Assembly: GCA_030834835.1 (NCBI GenBank)
Contig: JAUQXD010000555.1
Span: forward strand, 1 to 12,763
From: Thermoflexales bacterium
Lineage (GTDB): Bacteria > Chloroflexota > Anaerolineae > Fen-1058
Direction of reading: 5' to 3'
Length of the DNA stretch: 12,763 nucleotides
The notes beneath the pieces were generated by a model, which had not been told where the DNA came from, made no database searches, and worked only from the letters and a program-made list of their open reading frames with translations. Positions within the stretch are counted from its first letter, which is position 1, and each line of letters opens with the position of its first letter. Position numbers and translations under genes: made by a program. Shown piece by piece: positions 1-5,838 of the stretch.

Positions 1-1
1 G

Positions 2-1633
2 GGCCTCTACGCGCGCAATGCAATCGTGACCCTGGACAACAACAGCCAGATCATCAGCAACACGGCCGGTACGGCCGGCGGTGGTGTGCGGTTATTCGGT
101 GGCACACTCAACGTCACGAACGGATCGTCACTCATCAACAACCAGGCGTTGACCGGACAGGGTGGCGCGATCGCCGCCACGTCTGATGTGGCCATATCCG
201 ATATCAATCTCTCGAACGCTACGCTACAAAACAACACGGCAGCGACGGACGGCGGCGCGATCTATCTGAACGCGGGCACCCTGGATTTTACCGGCTGGTG
301 GGTGCTGCGTGACAACATCACCGGGGGGAATGGCGGCGCGGTGGCGGTGGCGGGGACGGGCGTCGCTAACTTTCACGCCAGCGGCGCCGGAAGTTCCATA
401 CTCTATAACCAGGCTGGCGGGAACGGCGGCGCACTATCCGTGCACAATGCCTCTACATTGCAACTGTACTCCAGTAACGGCTATCTCTTGAGTCTCAGCG
501 GCAATCAGGCCAGCGGGCACGGCGGCGCGGCTTTCGCCGATAACGGGGCGTTCTTTGATGTGTATGGCCGGTTGGTTGTCACTGCCAACAGCGCCGGTGG
601 AAATGGCGGCGCGTTTTATCTGTCTGGCGGTTCGAAGGTGGGGTTGGATGATTACGCCGCTGACGTTCCGGAACTGCGGACAAACTGGGCGCAGAACGGC
701 GGCGCGATTTATGCCCAGTCCAGTCCGCAAGTCGAGTGCGACGGGGCCGTGTTCGGCGACGCTGCCGACGGCAACCACGCCACGGCGGGCAGCGGCGGCG
801 CGATTTTCTTGAGTGGCAGTACGTTGAACGCGGACAACTGCATCTTCCGCCATAACCGGGCCACGCAGAACGGCGGCGCGATTGCCGCGTACACGTCCAC
901 GGTCACGATCAACGCCACCTATGCCACGGCCCTGGCTGCGACGCAAGCCGATCGTCTCAATCCGAGCATGCCGCAAGCGACCGGGTGCGATCCGCTGGCC
1001 GGTCAGTGCAGCGCCTTTTACAGCAACACCGCCGACAGTGATGCGAACAACTCTGGCAGCGGCGGCGCGCTTTATCTCAACGCTGGCTCACTAAACGTGG
1101 AACACACCTACCTGCACCGCAACCGCGCGCTGGCCGGTGGGGCCATCTTCCAGGATGGCGCAGGGGCCGTGGCCCAAGTCAAGAACACCCTGGTCTACAG
1201 CAACACGTCAACGGCCAGTCTGGGCGCGGGTATCCGCGTCCAGAACGGCGCTTTCACCGTGACGCACGTGACGCTTGCTTACAATGCCGGCGCGTCCGGC
1301 TACTCGCTGGCTGCAAGCGGATCGGGAGCAGCGCACAACAGCATCGCCTGGGGCAATGACACCGGTTTCTATCTCTACGGCGGCAGCACGTTTACATCAA
1401 CGTGTACTATCGATCAAAGCAGCAACGCCGGCCCGGCGACGAATCCGCAGTTCGTCGCGCCCGGCGCGGGCGAGGATTATCACCTGCATGGCGGTTCGCC
1501 CGCGGTGAATGCCTGCGCGACCGGCCGGGCGCGCGATCTCGATAATGTGGCCCGGCCCTTCGGTTCGCTGTTTGACATGGGCGCGTTTGAGCAACACCAG
1601 TACGACCTCTATTTGCCGTTGATTCGACGCTGA
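2..1633 (+). CDS. Pmp-like right-handed beta-helix surface protein, choice-of-anchor Q type (5' end outside window)
   Basis: The reading frame is open to the left edge (residues GLYARNAIV precede the first in-window GTG at 26), so this is the last 543 residues of a longer protein. It is built of imperfect repeats of 26-32 residues. Each has a GGA(I/L/F) turn, with codons at about 251, 332, 425, 521, 605, 698, 794, 872 and 1061, and an N-(N/T/Q/R)-x-A element such as NNQAL, RNRAL or SNTAD. This is the pattern of chlamydial-type polymorphic outer-membrane-protein repeats, which fold as a parallel beta-helix. The tail from about 1445 to 1592 (NPQF...GSPAVNAC...DLDNVARPFG...DMGAFE) matches the choice-of-anchor Q domain seen in many secreted bacterial proteins. 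The protein ends LYLPLIRR, a tail shared with the 94-residue protein at 4195. No LPXTG motif or terminal membrane anchor is present. It is inferred to be secreted or surface-bound, with an adhesive or structural role; no catalytic site is visible. Confidence 0.85.
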   Translation, partial: GLYARNAIVTLDNNSQIISNTAGTAGGGVRLFGGTLNVTNGSSLINNQALTGQGGAIAATSDVAISDINLSNATLQNNTAATDGGAIYLNAGTLDFTGWWVLRDNITGGNGGAVAVAGTGVANFHASGAGSSILYNQAGGNGGALSVHNASTLQLYSSNGYLLSLSGNQASGHGGAAFADNGAFFDVYGRLVVTANSAGGNGGAFYLSGGSKVGLDDYAADVPELRTNWAQNGGAIYAQSSPQVECDGAVFGDAADGNHATAGSGGAIFLSGSTLNADNCIFRHNRATQNGGAIAAYTSTVTINATYATALAATQADRLNPSMPQATGCDPLAGQCSAFYSNTADSDANNSGSGGALYLNAGSLNVEHTYLHRNRALAGGAIFQDGAGAVAQVKNTLVYSNTSTASLGAGIRVQNGAFTVTHVTLAYNAGASGYSLAASGSGAAHNSIAWGNDTGFYLYGGSTFTSTCTIDQSSNAGPATNPQFVAPGAGEDYHLHGGSPAVNACATGRARDLDNVARPFGSLFDMGAFEQHQYDLYLPLIRR

Positions 1634-1651
1634 CGTTACCGGACACACAGG

Positions 1652-1702
1652 CCGGACTGGTGCGAGGTTTGAGGCAGTGCCCTCAACCTCGCACCAGTTC
1701 GG
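1652..1702. terminator. Long inverted repeat between convergent genes, candidate bidirectional terminator
   Basis: Bases 1652-1674 pair with 1681-1702 around a 6-base loop. The stem has 22 pairs, with one G-T pair and one bulged T at 1670. The right arm contains the last six codons and the TGA of the dehydrogenase gene, so coding sequence forms half the stem. No T-run follows on either side, so it is not a textbook intrinsic terminator. Its position between two converging stop codons is what suggests a role in 3'-end formation. Confidence 0.55.
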
Positions 1703-2549
1703 TCACTGCGCCCAAATCTAAATCACCTTTGCCCTGCAGCATCGCCAATCGATACACTTCGCGCGCGGCGGCGACCATCGGCATAGGCACGCCCAGTTCA
1801 TCGGCGGCGCGCAAGGCATAGGTCAGGTCTTTGTGCATCCACCGCAGCGCAAAGTTCACCTGATCGTGTTTGCGATCGATCACGTTCTGGAGTTTGCCCT
1901 TCACCATCGGGCTGGCGGCTGCGCCCGACGTTACTGCCTGCGCCACGGTCTGCATCTTCAAGCCCGCGCGTTCCGCCAGAGCGATCCCCTCGCCTAACGC
2001 CAGCAGATGCAACGCCCCTTGCAGATTGTTGATCAACTTGTACGTCGCACCCGAAGCGGGTGGCCCGAAGTGCATCAGGTTCGTCGCAAAGGCTGATAGC
2101 ACGGGGCGCGCGATGTCGAGGGCGGCGTCATCGGCGCCGATGAACAACGTCAACGTGCCTGCCTCCGCGACGGGTTTGCTGCCGCCCAATGGCGCGTCGA
2201 TGAAAGCCACGTTGTAATCGCGGGCGTAAGCGTGCAGCTGTCGAATCCAATCGAGTGACAGCGTACCGCACTCGATCGCCACCGCGTTCGATCGGAGCGC
2301 GGGTAATGCCCCCTGTGCGCTCAACCACACTTCGCGCGACGCCTCATCATCACTGACCACGCTGATGATCACGTCGGCCTGAGCGGCGGCCTCTGCGGGC
2401 GAGGCTGCCCACTGCGCGCCTGCTTCCAGGATCGAAGCCGCCTTCTCTTTTGTACGATTGTAGACCGTCAGCGGAAAACCCGCCTTTAAGATGTTGCGAG
2501 CAATGCCGCTGCCCATGAGGCCCAGACCCAACAGTGAAACGTTTGTCAT
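1683..2549 (-). CDS. NAD(P)-dependent beta-hydroxyacid dehydrogenase (3-hydroxyisobutyrate dehydrogenase family)
   Basis: This 288-residue protein has the normal family length. The Rossmann nucleotide-binding motif GLGLMG is at residues 8-13. NRT at 31-33, after the second strand, is usual for NADP(H) users. The substrate loop DAPLGGSKPVAEAGTLTLF spans 118-136. The catalytic lysine is K171 in GATYKLINN, followed by the conserved Asn pair 174-175. MHKDL at 239-243 lies in the helical C-terminal domain. The enzyme should interconvert a beta- or gamma-hydroxyacid and its semialdehyde or keto acid in the cytoplasm. The SKP-AE-G loop resembles the glyoxylate/succinic-semialdehyde reductase (GLYR) and gamma-hydroxybutyrate dehydrogenase branch more than classical MmsB (SGG). 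The start at 2549 is supported by GAGG seven bases upstream. It is transcribed alone, divergently from the 2716 gene, and no pathway partner lies beside it. The family call is firm; the substrate is open. Confidence 0.9.
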   Translation of the reverse strand: MTNVSLLGLGLMGSGIARNILKAGFPLTVYNRTKEKAASILEAGAQWAASPAEAAAQADVIISVVSDDEASREVWLSAQGALPALRSNAVAIECGTLSLDWIRQLHAYARDYNVAFIDAPLGGSKPVAEAGTLTLFIGADDAALDIARPVLSAFATNLMHFGPPASGATYKLINNLQGALHLLALGEGIALAERAGLKMQTVAQAVTSGAAASPMVKGKLQNVIDRKHDQVNFALRWMHKDLTYALRAADELGVPMPMVAAAREVYRLAMLQGKGDLDLGAVTELVRG

Positions 2550-2579
2550 CTCGATACCTCGTCCCTTGAGTTGGGCGCT

Positions 2580-2585
2580 ATTTTA
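2580..2585 (-). promoter_or_regulatory. Candidate -10 box for the dehydrogenase gene
   Basis: On the minus strand this reads TAAAAT (5 of 6 to TATAAT), about 31 bases upstream of the ATG at 2549. This gives a short leader with a GAGG ribosome-binding site. No convincing -35 hexamer is seen at 16-18 bp. Confidence 0.3.
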
Positions 2586-2639
2586 ACACGATGACATCCC
2601 CCTCAGGCCCGACCAGCCTGCTCGCTGACTGCCATGTAG

Positions 2640-2715
2640 TACAATCGTTTTAACAGGTGCACTACACCTTAATAGTGCTCGTCGAGGCCATCGACGGGTT
2701 GCCAGGGGAGGCAAA
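2640..2715 (+). promoter_or_regulatory. Candidate -10 box and structured leader of the 2716-4479 secreted-protein unit
   Basis: TACAAT at 2640-2645 is a 5/6 match to a -10 box; the -35 region is poor. The roughly 64-base leader it would give contains overlapping inverted repeats. AGGTG/CACCT (2655-2659 with 2665-2669) is mutually exclusive with GCACTA/TAGTGC (2659-2664 with 2673-2678). A separate hairpin CGTCGA/TCGACG lies at 2680-2685 with 2691-2696. A strong site GGGGAGG (2705-2711) sits four bases before the ATG. The promoter call is weak; the hairpins and ribosome-binding site are directly visible. Confidence 0.35.
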
Positions 2716-4185
2716 ATGAATCACTCGCGTTCACGGATTGTGATCGGTTGTGCGATGGGGGTATTACTCGCCATCAGCGTATTCGCTCTGGCCCGGCCTG
2801 CTGAAAGCCTGGCCGATGACCAACCAGCCGCGATGATGCCGGCCGTTCCGGCCGTGCCGGCTGTGCCCGCCGCGCCGGTAGGCGCCGGGTTTACCTATCA
2901 GGGGCGCTTGATGGTCGGCGGCGCTCCGGCCAGCGGCCCATACGATTTTGTGTTCAAGCTCTACGATGCGGCCCTGGTCGGCAATCAAGTGGGCGTCACC
3001 GTAACCGTCGCCGATCTGGCCGTCGTCAGCGGCCTGTTCACGGCCAAACTTGACTTTGGCAGCGGCGCGTTTGGCGGCGGGGCGCGCTGGCTGGACATCG
3101 CCATTCGCGCCGGCGCCAGCGCGGGTGACTACACAACTCTCACGCCGCGCCAGGAACTCAGCCCGGCTCCGTACGCCAGCGCTATGCCCAACGTGTACAC
3201 TGACGAGGGCGCCAACTTTGTCGGTGTGGGCCGCAACTTCCGCATTTCCGGCAACGAAGTCTTCGGCGTCCGTTACACCGGCAGTGCAAATCAGTACGGT
3301 GGCATGTACGTGGAAACGTCGGATGCCGGTGGCTGGCCCTTTTACGGATACGCGACCAACGGCTCATTCCGGGCCTGGACTTACTACGATGGCACAACCG
3401 GCGATTGGCACCTGTACAACGCCGGTATCCGATTGTCCGTGCCCAACGAAGGCGGTCTGCGCATCGGCCCCGCGGCTGATTACAGCCTGGTGATCAGCAA
3501 TACCACTGGCAGCGACGGCATCCGCGTCCTCAAGACGGGCGATGACAGCATCCAGATCGGCAGCCCGCCGGACGTCGCCAATTACGGCGTCTACATCCCC
3601 AGCCCTGGTGTATCCACTTATGGGTTGTGGTCGAATACAGCCAATGCTTCGGGCGAATGGGCGTTGTTTACAGTCGATAACATTCAAGCCGGCAACGTTT
3701 TAGCGCATGCCTACTCACTGGTGGCTAAAGTCAGCGGCCCGGACGCGCTCACCGCCGGCGACGTGGTCGCGGTGACCGGCCTGGCCGAGCCGGTGCCGGG
3801 CGGTCACGCCGATTTGCCGCTGGTGCGACTGGCGAATGGCACGCAATATACGGGTGTGATCGGCGTCGTTCACAATCGCATGGTCTGGGAACCTGCGCCC
3901 GGCAAAGACGAGTACAGCCTGCACAGCGGCGATGGGCCTGCGAAACCCGGCGACTACGTCTCGCTGATCATTTACGGGGTGGCGCAAGTCAAGGTCGATG
4001 CCAAAGCCAACCTCAAGGCGGGCGATCGACTGACCGCCTCAAGCCTGGCGGGTCAGGCTCGCGCTCTGCAGACGCGCACGCTGGACGGCATGCTGATTAC
4101 TGAGGGGGCGCCGGTGATCGGTATTGTTCTTGACGCGCCGACGACCGATCGGGCGACGATCCCGGTCTTTGTGACGCTGCGGTAG
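2716..4185 (+). CDS. Secreted protein with TYQGRL-type N-terminal domain and beta-rich C-terminal domain
   Basis: The protein has 489 residues. Residues 1-34 form a signal peptide (basic MNHSRSR, hydrophobic core 8-26, cleavage probably near AESLA-DD). A PAV-repeat linker follows at 42-54. Residues 58-157 (FTYQGRL...GGAP..GPYDFVFKLYDA...GLFTAKLDFG...ARWLDIAIR...YTTLTPRQELSPAPYA) match a widespread domain of secreted bacterial proteins that I recognise by pattern but cannot name. The middle (about 165-320) is Gly/Asn/Tyr-rich and suggests beta structure. The last 155 residues form a compact region with VAKVSGPDALTAGDVVAVTGL and a G-DYVSLIIYGVAQVKVDAKANLKAGDRLT stretch, reminiscent of the C-terminal beta domains of bacterial peptidase-G2-like and phage-tail-like proteins. 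No catalytic residues could be assigned. The start is supported by GGGGAGG four bases upstream. It is probably co-transcribed with the next gene, nine bases downstream. Role unknown; an extracellular structural protein is likely. Confidence 0.8.
   Translation: MNHSRSRIVIGCAMGVLLAISVFALARPAESLADDQPAAMMPAVPAVPAVPAAPVGAGFTYQGRLMVGGAPASGPYDFVFKLYDAALVGNQVGVTVTVADLAVVSGLFTAKLDFGSGAFGGGARWLDIAIRAGASAGDYTTLTPRQELSPAPYASAMPNVYTDEGANFVGVGRNFRISGNEVFGVRYTGSANQYGGMYVETSDAGGWPFYGYATNGSFRAWTYYDGTTGDWHLYNAGIRLSVPNEGGLRIGPAADYSLVISNTTGSDGIRVLKTGDDSIQIGSPPDVANYGVYIPSPGVSTYGLWSNTANASGEWALFTVDNIQAGNVLAHAYSLVAKVSGPDALTAGDVVAVTGLAEPVPGGHADLPLVRLANGTQYTGVIGVVHNRMVWEPAPGKDEYSLHSGDGPAKPGDYVSLIIYGVAQVKVDAKANLKAGDRLTASSLAGQARALQTRTLDGMLITEGAPVIGIVLDAPTTDRATIPVFVTLR
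2839..2877 (+). repeat. 9-bp tandem repeat encoding a (PAV)n linker
   Basis: About four units of CCG-GCC-GT(T/G) type encode PAVPAVPAVPAAP between the signal peptide and the first folded domain. The repeat keeps the frame, so changes in copy number would only lengthen or shorten a flexible linker. Confidence 0.7.
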
Positions 4186-4194
4186 GAGGTCAAC

Positions 4195-4479
4195 ATGCGC
4201 CGAATCTTGATCCTCACAATCACATTCAGCGTTTGTCTGATCGCCGCCACAACGCTGGTGGCCGCACCCGATAGTCCGTCTGACGCCTATTCGATCCCGT
4301 GGTGGACCGTCGCTGGTGGCGGGGGCAATAGCCAGGGTGGGCCGTACGCACTCGGCGGGACGGTCGGGCAGGCCGACGCGCAAACATCGTCCGGCGGGGC
4401 ATATCTGGTGACCGGCGGGTTCTGGAATGAGACCATCCGGCCGGGCTATCGGCTTTACTTGCCGCTTGTCCGGAAGTAG
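4195..4479 (+). CDS. Small secreted protein with GG-Y-L-GG repeats and YLPLVRK tail
   Basis: The protein has 94 residues. Residues 1-24 are a signal peptide (MRR, hydrophobic core, cleavage after LVAA). The mature part carries SIPWWTVAGGGG, then two related segments: GGPYALGGTVGQ and GGAYLVTGGFW. It ends GYRLYLPLVRK. I recognise the W-TV-GGGG...GG-Y-L-GT-GQ...GG-Y-L-GGFW pattern as recurrent in small secreted proteins of Chloroflexota and Planctomycetes, but no function is known to me. The ribosome-binding site AGGAGG (4184-4189) overlaps the stop codon of the preceding gene, with a five-base spacer, so the two are almost certainly translated from one transcript. The tail is the same kind as on the beta-helix protein at 2-1633, suggesting shared handling at the cell surface. 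Confidence 0.8.
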   Translation: MRRILILTITFSVCLIAATTLVAAPDSPSDAYSIPWWTVAGGGGNSQGGPYALGGTVGQADAQTSSGGAYLVTGGFWNETIRPGYRLYLPLVRK

Positions 4480-4509
4480 AGTGGGCCGCTTGCCTCATCC
4501 CGCGAAGCT

Positions 4510-4549
4510 CCCCTCTCCCGAAATCATCCTTTCGATTTTGGGAGAGGGG
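4510..4549. terminator. Perfect 16-bp-stem hairpin between convergent genes, probable dispersed palindromic element
   Basis: Bases 4510-4525 pair with 4534-4549 around the 8-base loop ATCCTTTC. The ten outer pairs are CCCCTCTCCC with GGGAGAGGGG; the inner pairs are GAAATC with GATTTT, including one G-T pair. It lies between the stop at 4479 (+) and the stop at 4595 (-). A pyrimidine/purine-rich palindrome of this style is common between genes in Chloroflexota as I recall, so it may be a repeat element serving as a terminator. It has no adjacent T-run. Confidence 0.6.
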
Positions 4550-4570
4550 TTGGGGGTCGAAGATGCCGCG

Positions 4571-4591
4571 CGCCTCTGGCGGCGTGAGGCG
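4571..4591 (-). terminator. Short hairpin just after the second ABC permease gene
   Basis: CGCCTC (4571-4576) pairs with GAGGCG (4586-4591), leaving a 9-base loop, four bases downstream of the permease TGA on the minus strand. The stem is only 6 bp and no T-run follows. It is at best a weak aid to ending the ABC transcript; the larger hairpin at 4510-4549 is the stronger candidate. Confidence 0.25.
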
Positions 4592-4594
4592 TTG

Positions 4595-5803
4595 TCACTC
4601 AAACTTGAAGCGCCACACGGCCAAGCCAAAGAACGCGATGGCATACGCCAGCAATATCCCGGCGGGCAGAAGCACCGATTGGACACCCAGCCCGCGTACG
4701 ACGACGTTTTGCAGGCCGTCCATGGCCCATGCGGCGGGCGTCAGGTGGCCGATCGTGTTGAAGGCCGGGCCGGTCACTTCCAGCGGAAACCACGCACCGC
4801 CCAGTGCCGTGAAGAGGAACATCGCAATCAGTGCGAACAAGACTACTTGCTCTTCGCCTTTCGCGATGGTGCTGACGAACAACCCCAGCGCCGAGACCCA
4901 CGCGGCCAGCGCCACGACCACCAACAACACGGCCAGCGGCTCACGCAGATAGTTCACGCCGAACAAGAATTGGCCGACCAACACCAGCAGCGTCACTTGC
5001 ATCAAGACCAGTCCGAACATCGCCAGGAAGTGCCCCGCGATGATCTCCCAGCGCTTCATCGACGTGGTGAGCAGGCGCGACAACGTGCGCGTCTTGCGCT
5101 CCAGCACCAGGATGCTGGCCGAAGTCACCAATCCCATGATGGCAAACTGCACGATCATGCCCGGCGACGATTGCGCGAAGCCGTTAGCGCTCTTCGTTTC
5201 CTCTTTCAGAGCGGTGGCTTTCTCGACCGTGACGGTGACGGGCGAATCGCTCCACGCTTTCGCGGCGCGTATCGTGGCGGCTTGTTGTGCGGCCTGCCGC
5301 GCTGACTCCGAATCGAACGCTTTGATCGACGCGATCTGATCGACGCCGATTTCGGCGATCTTAACCGCGCCCATCACGCGCCCCAGCGAAGTCTGCACCG
5401 CATTGCGGACGGTGTGACCGGACGTGACATTCATATCCGTCACCATCGTCACGTTCAGGTCATCCGCCGCTCGGCTGCCGAAGCCCGCCGGCACGATCAC
5501 GACGCCCGCCAGTTTGTTCTGCTTCACCTGTGCGTCAACCTGGACAATAGCCTCGCCCGTCAACACTTCGGGCCGCACTACCGTCGAGGCTTGCAGCAGG
5601 GTGTAGAACTCGCCGCTCAACGCGCTCTGATCCTGATCGACGAAGCCGATGGGCAGGCGCGGATCAGATTCGCCGCCGCCCTGATTGAACGCGAAGCCCA
5701 TGAAGGCGGTGAACACGATCGGCATGATGACCAGGAAGATCGCCGCCTGTTTCTCGCGCAGAATTTGCTGCCAGTCTTTGAGTGCTAAATCAAGGATACG
5801 CAT
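4595..5803 (-). CDS. ABC-2 type exporter permease, second subunit
   Basis: The 402-residue integral membrane protein begins MRILDLALKD. There is one N-terminal membrane helix (about 20-39), a large extracytoplasmic domain (about 41-212), and then about five helices (213-234, 255-280, 289-311, 319-337 and 375-396). The ABC-2 coupling segment LERKTRTLSRLLTTSMKRWEIIAGHF is at 234-259. This is the ABC2_membrane_3 layout, usual length about 370-420. With the neighbouring permease and ATPase it should form a heterodimeric exporter. The start at 5803 was chosen over upstream in-frame codons because MRILDLALKD aligns with MKILDIAFKD of the partner, and because GGAG lies seven bases upstream. Longer versions would run back through the spacer repeat into the partner gene. 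The gap to the upstream gene is exactly 35 bases and consists wholly of a heptamer array. Confidence 0.92.
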   Translation of the reverse strand: MRILDLALKDWQQILREKQAAIFLVIMPIVFTAFMGFAFNQGGGESDPRLPIGFVDQDQSALSGEFYTLLQASTVVRPEVLTGEAIVQVDAQVKQNKLAGVVIVPAGFGSRAADDLNVTMVTDMNVTSGHTVRNAVQTSLGRVMGAVKIAEIGVDQIASIKAFDSESARQAAQQAATIRAAKAWSDSPVTVTVEKATALKEETKSANGFAQSSPGMIVQFAIMGLVTSASILVLERKTRTLSRLLTTSMKRWEIIAGHFLAMFGLVLMQVTLLVLVGQFLFGVNYLREPLAVLLVVVALAAWVSALGLFVSTIAKGEEQVVLFALIAMFLFTALGGAWFPLEVTGPAFNTIGHLTPAAWAMDGLQNVVVRGLGVQSVLLPAGILLAYAIAFFGLAVWRFKFE

Positions 5804-5838
5804 GTCCAATCTCCAATTTCCAACGTCCAACTTCCAAT
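5804..5838 (-). repeat. Five tandem 7-bp units exactly filling the gap between two permease genes
   Basis: On the minus strand, between the TAA of the first permease (5839-5841) and the ATG of the second (5801-5803), lie five units of consensus (A/G)TTGGA(A/C/G). The plus-strand boundaries are 5804-5810, 5811-5817, 5818-5824, 5825-5831 and 5832-5838. Nothing else is in the gap. The unit before the last supplies GGAG, the only plausible ribosome-binding site for the second permease. Confidence 0.9.

Noticed and set aside
251..1069. Regular GGCGGCGCG spacing as a CRISPR-like array
   Set aside because: All spacings are multiples of three, the frame is open throughout, and the repeats encode the GGA turns of a beta-helix protein.
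1595..1633. LYLPLIRR tail as a sortase (LPXTG) signal
   Set aside because: There is no LPXTG-like motif followed by a membrane helix. The tail is too short for that pathway and is reported as a separate unknown tag.
4427..5305. 292-residue open frame on the plus strand
   Set aside because: It lies antisense to the second permease. Its translation is rich in Gln, His and Arg with no motif, as expected from reading a GC-rich gene backwards.
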